This document shows positions 62,119 to 64,000 of a stretch of DNA of 64,000 nt, in pieces (position 1 is the first letter of the stretch; each line of letters opens with the position of its first letter). A program made the position numbers and the translations under genes. This stretch comes from Galbibacter pacificus (GTDB lineage: Bacteria; Bacteroidota; Bacteroidia; Flavobacteriales; Flavobacteriaceae), in NCBI RefSeq assembly GCF_029603155.1, contig NZ_JAPMUA010000005.1, positions 1 through 64,000 on the forward strand, given 5' to 3'. The notes beneath the pieces were generated by a model. The model was not told the origin of the DNA and did not search any database. It saw nothing but the letters and a program-made list of their open reading frames with translations.

Positions 62119-62420
62119 TGTTACGCTGTTACGATGCTATGATGCTATATTGTTGAGAGTTGAGAGTTGTACGCCTCTAATAACTATAACCAACCTTTGA
62201 ACCTTTGTAACTTTGCATCTTTGAACCTCTGAAACAAAAAACCTTTCCTCATTTATTAATTAACTCTTTAACTTATAGATATTATGCGACTTCCCCTTCG
62301 TCGAAGTGACAGTAACTTCGAATAGGGAATTAGTTATTTGTTAATAAATAACCTTGAACTTGAAACCTGAGACCTTGAACCTCTGGACTCTTAACAATAT
62401 AGCATCATAACAGCGTAACA
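62119..62420. repeat. Long inverted repeat in an intergenic region
   Basis: The left arm (62119-62131 and 62140-62159) and the right arm (62388-62420) are near-perfect reverse complements: TGTTACGCTGTTA pairs fully, and the 20-base part TGATGCTATATTGTTGAGAG matches with one difference. The left arm has an extra 8-base tandem copy (CGATGCTA). The loop is about 230 bases of AT-rich words such as ACCTTTGAACCTTTG and ACCTTGAACTTGAAACC. No frame in it codes for protein. It lies between the helical protein and PAP2 genes and could be a small mobile element remnant (MITE-like) or a large transcript hairpin. Confidence 0.65.
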
Positions 62421-62442
62421 ATAAACTCTAAACCCTCAACTC

Positions 62443-63012
62443 TTAACTCATAAACTTATCAACCATTATATGGTACAGTTTGGTAAATAGCCAGCCCAGA
62501 AGCATCCCGATGGAAATTCCGGTAATTATATCCAAAGGATAATGTACCCCTATGTAAATACGGCTATAGGCAACGGTAATACCCCAAACCACCAATAAAA
62601 AAGGTAACCATTTATAATATTTTTTTAATAAGACCGAAAAAAACGTAACTACAACAAAAGCATTGGAGGCATGGGCAGAAAAATAGCCAAATTGGCCACC
62701 GCAATAAGCTTTAACCAAGCGCATTTGCTGTGCAATTAACTCCTCATGGCAAGGGCGCAAGCGTTCAAATCCATATTTAAAGAGATTTGCAAGCTGATCG
62801 GTAGCAGTAATCATCAATGCCACAAGAAGGAGTATCAATATTGTTTTTTTCCATTTAAAAACATAGAGAACAAGTATTAACAACAAGGCATATAGTGGAA
62901 TGGACGACCATTTGTTTGTCATAAACATCCAAAAAGCATCCCATTCGGTATTGCCAAGTCCGTTTAAATACAAAAACAGTTTTTGGTCGTATGCTATCAG
63001 TTTATCAATCAT
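62443..63012 (-). CDS. PAP2-family membrane phosphatase
   Basis: The 189-residue protein has about five helices and the three PAP2 motifs: KYGFERLRP (K-x6-RP), FSAHASNAF (PSGH-like) and SRIYIGVHYPLDI (SR-x5-H-x3-D). It removes phosphate from lipid phosphates such as undecaprenyl diphosphate or phosphatidic acid; the exact substrate is unknown. The gene lies beside a long inverted repeat on its 3' side. The next gene upstream (75-residue protein) is 5 bases away, so the two are cotranscribed. Confidence 0.9.
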   Translation of the reverse strand: MIDKLIAYDQKLFLYLNGLGNTEWDAFWMFMTNKWSSIPLYALLLILVLYVFKWKKTILILLLVALMITATDQLANLFKYGFERLRPCHEELIAQQMRLVKAYCGGQFGYFSAHASNAFVVVTFFSVLLKKYYKWLPFLLVVWGITVAYSRIYIGVHYPLDIITGISIGMLLGWLFTKLYHIMVDKFMS

Positions 63013-63017
63013 ATTTA

Positions 63018-63245
63018 TTATTCTTCATATCTACTTATTTCCCGGTCGTAGAAATCGTTGGCTGCTTGAATGAGGTTTTCGGCTTCTGTGGCCAATTCTT
63101 TTTCATCTTCAGCAGAAAAATCTTCCAGCCATTCAACCTCATCGTTTTCAAGGTTGATAACAAAGCGCGGGTAATCGGTATGGATGATAAAAATAGCATC
63201 TGGATAATCGGTATTATCGCCTAATAAAAATTTTGGTAGTTCCAT
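63018..63245 (-). CDS. Small acidic protein of unknown function
   Basis: A 75-residue product beginning MELPKFLLGDNTDYPDAIFI and continuing IHTDYPRFVINLENDEVEWL, with a Glu/Asp-rich helical end (EDEKELATEAENLIQ). The first half should form beta strands, and the whole could be a small alpha/beta domain. It resembles conserved small proteins found in flavobacteria (from memory), without an assigned role. It precedes the PAP2 gene by 5 bases. Confidence 0.68.
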   Translation of the reverse strand: MELPKFLLGDNTDYPDAIFIIHTDYPRFVINLENDEVEWLEDFSAEDEKELATEAENLIQAANDFYDREISRYEE

Positions 63246-63310
63246 TTATTGTTTTCGTTATTAGTTATTTATGGGGCCGTATGTCCCTATCGCTTTATTT
63301 TCTTACCATT

Positions 63311-64000
63311 TTATTCTTCCTGTATGCTTTCTTTAGCATGAATAAGTTTTCTTGTTAGGTAATTGAATCTAAAATACAAAAATATAGCTGCTATTGTAAG
63401 TCCGGACAACAAACCTATCCAAATACCCATATTTCCCAAGGAAGTTTTCAATCCAAAGTAATAAGAGATGGGGAAACCGATAATCCAATAGGCCACAAAA
63501 GTAATTATAGTTGGTATAACTACGTCCTGTAATCCTCGTAAAGCCCCTAGGAAAGTAACCTGAAGCCCATCGGAAATTTGAAAAAAGGCCGCAATCAATA
63601 ATAATTGCGAAGCTACTATAATAACTTCGGTGTTATCGGCAAGGTTTATCATATCGTTTTGGTCCAAATATATGGTGGGCAACCAATTACGGAAAAGTAT
63701 AAAGAAAAGCGCAAAGATAACTTCCAGGATAAATGTAAGAAAGAACACAGAAATGGCTATCCTACGGAGTTCCCTAAAGTTTTTTAATCCTTTTTGGTTT
63801 CCAACACGCACCATGGCCGCAACGCTAAGGCCAACACCAACCATATATGTCATGCTCGATAAGTTAAGCGCTATTTGGTTGGCAGCTTGTGGGTTTTTTC
63901 CCAATACACCGCTTAACCAAACAGCCGATGTGAAAATGGCAACCTCAAAAAACATTTGTAAGGCCGATGGCAAGCCCAGGTTTATGACTTTTTTTATCAT
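63311..64000 (-). CDS. MATE-family efflux transporter, C-terminal part (partial)
   Basis: About 229 residues with six hydrophobic helices of the second MATE half: LGLPSALQMFFEVAIFTSAV near the window edge, then GVGLSVAAMVRVGNQKG, and VASQLLLIAAFFQISDGLQV with LGALRGLQDVVIPTII. It is a sodium- or proton-driven exporter of cationic compounds. The gene runs off the right edge, so the true start lies outside; the Met at 63998-64000 is internal. A short Lys/Glu tail ends it. Confidence 0.88.
   Translation of the reverse strand: MIKKVINLGLPSALQMFFEVAIFTSAVWLSGVLGKNPQAANQIALNLSSMTYMVGVGLSVAAMVRVGNQKGLKNFRELRRIAISVFFLTFILEVIFALFFILFRNWLPTIYLDQNDMINLADNTEVIIVASQLLLIAAFFQISDGLQVTFLGALRGLQDVVIPTIITFVAYWIIGFPISYYFGLKTSLGNMGIWIGLLSGLTIAAIFLYFRFNYLTRKLIHAKESIQEE

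Noticed and set aside
1..64000. tRNA genes, CRISPR arrays, prophage or conjugative genes
   Set aside because: None could be recognised on either strand.

Overview
The window is chromosomal DNA of a member of the Bacteroidota, almost certainly a Flavobacteriaceae-type bacterium. The evidence is lineage-typical: a SusC/SusD pair with a FecI-like sigma factor and a FecR anti-sigma factor, a 1118-residue SecA without a zinc tail, an aspartokinase-homoserine dehydrogenase fusion in a thrABC operon, a 'TTG-N19-TAnnTTTG' promoter, few purine-rich ribosome binding sites, and low G+C DNA. Most of it is ordinary core genome. It carries no tRNA, CRISPR array or phage genes that I can see, and one insertion sequence cut by the left edge.

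Layout. 1-834: the 5' part of an IS1182-type element, richer in G+C than its surroundings. 0.9-4.6 kb: a small lipoprotein, hutH and nnr, all on the minus strand. 4.7-9.7 kb: a threonine operon (thrA-thrB-thrC) preceded by a Thr/Ile-rich 35-codon leader ORF. 9.9-15.1 kb: a DUF4168 protein, a Gfo/Idh oxidoreductase, gcvT, an RmlD-like reductase, pterin carbinolamine dehydratase and YebC. 15.1-18.2 kb: a minus-strand operon kdsB, HAD phosphatase, Kdo 8-oxidase (kdnB-like) and PlsC-like acyltransferase, pointing to 8-amino-Kdo in the LPS. 18.3-22.4 kb: a DUF4126 membrane protein, a RecD/Dda-like helicase, then a plus-strand operon ending in rsmD. 22.4-31.8 kb: the most distinctive locus, a FecI sigma, FecR, SusC, SusD and a secreted phosphocholine-type phospholipase C on one strand. 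32.0-32.3 kb: RNase P RNA. 32.4-36.6 kb: dnaX, an EamA transporter and a helical-repeat protein. 36.8-41.1 kb: leuACDB. 41.3-44.5 kb: an Uup-type ABC-F protein, a methyltransferase relative that has lost its SAM-binding core, a tiny membrane protein and cobalamin adenosyltransferase. 44.6-49.7 kb: DUF2795 protein, secA and a HisKA_2 histidine kinase. 49.7-54.4 kb: two ECF sigma/anti-sigma modules with their probable targets and an MsrA lipoprotein between them. 54.6-57.3 kb: galM, ohr and meaB. 57.4-61.1 kb: a lipid-linked sugar module (GT2, double LAB_N protein, ArnT-like transferase, membrane protein). 61.4-64 kb: a helical protein, a PAP2 phosphatase, a small acidic protein and the C-terminal part of a MATE transporter.

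How the parts connect. Three sigma/anti-sigma systems lie within 23 kb. One (31.8-22.5 kb) is the classical trans-envelope route, from SusC through FecR to FecI, and is coupled to a phospholipase instead of a glycan hydrolase. The one at 50 kb has a matched TGTAAC-N17-CGTC motif in front of both the sigma operon and the divergent DUF6249 gene, as expected for an autoregulated regulon. The one at 54 kb has a close variant, TGCAAC-N16-CGTC. Envelope themes recur: Kdo8N, lipid-linked glycosyl transfer, PAP2, PlsC, SecA and an MsrA lipoprotein. Cobalamin adenosyltransferase and MeaB, 12 kb apart, imply B12-dependent methylmalonyl-CoA mutase activity. No single stretch looks like a wholly new enzyme system. 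The strongest leads are the Thr/Ile leader peptide, the phospholipase-SusCD-FecIR locus, the paired ECF promoters, the core-deleted methyltransferase, and structured intergenic repeats at 11.6, 14.2 and 62.1-62.4 kb.
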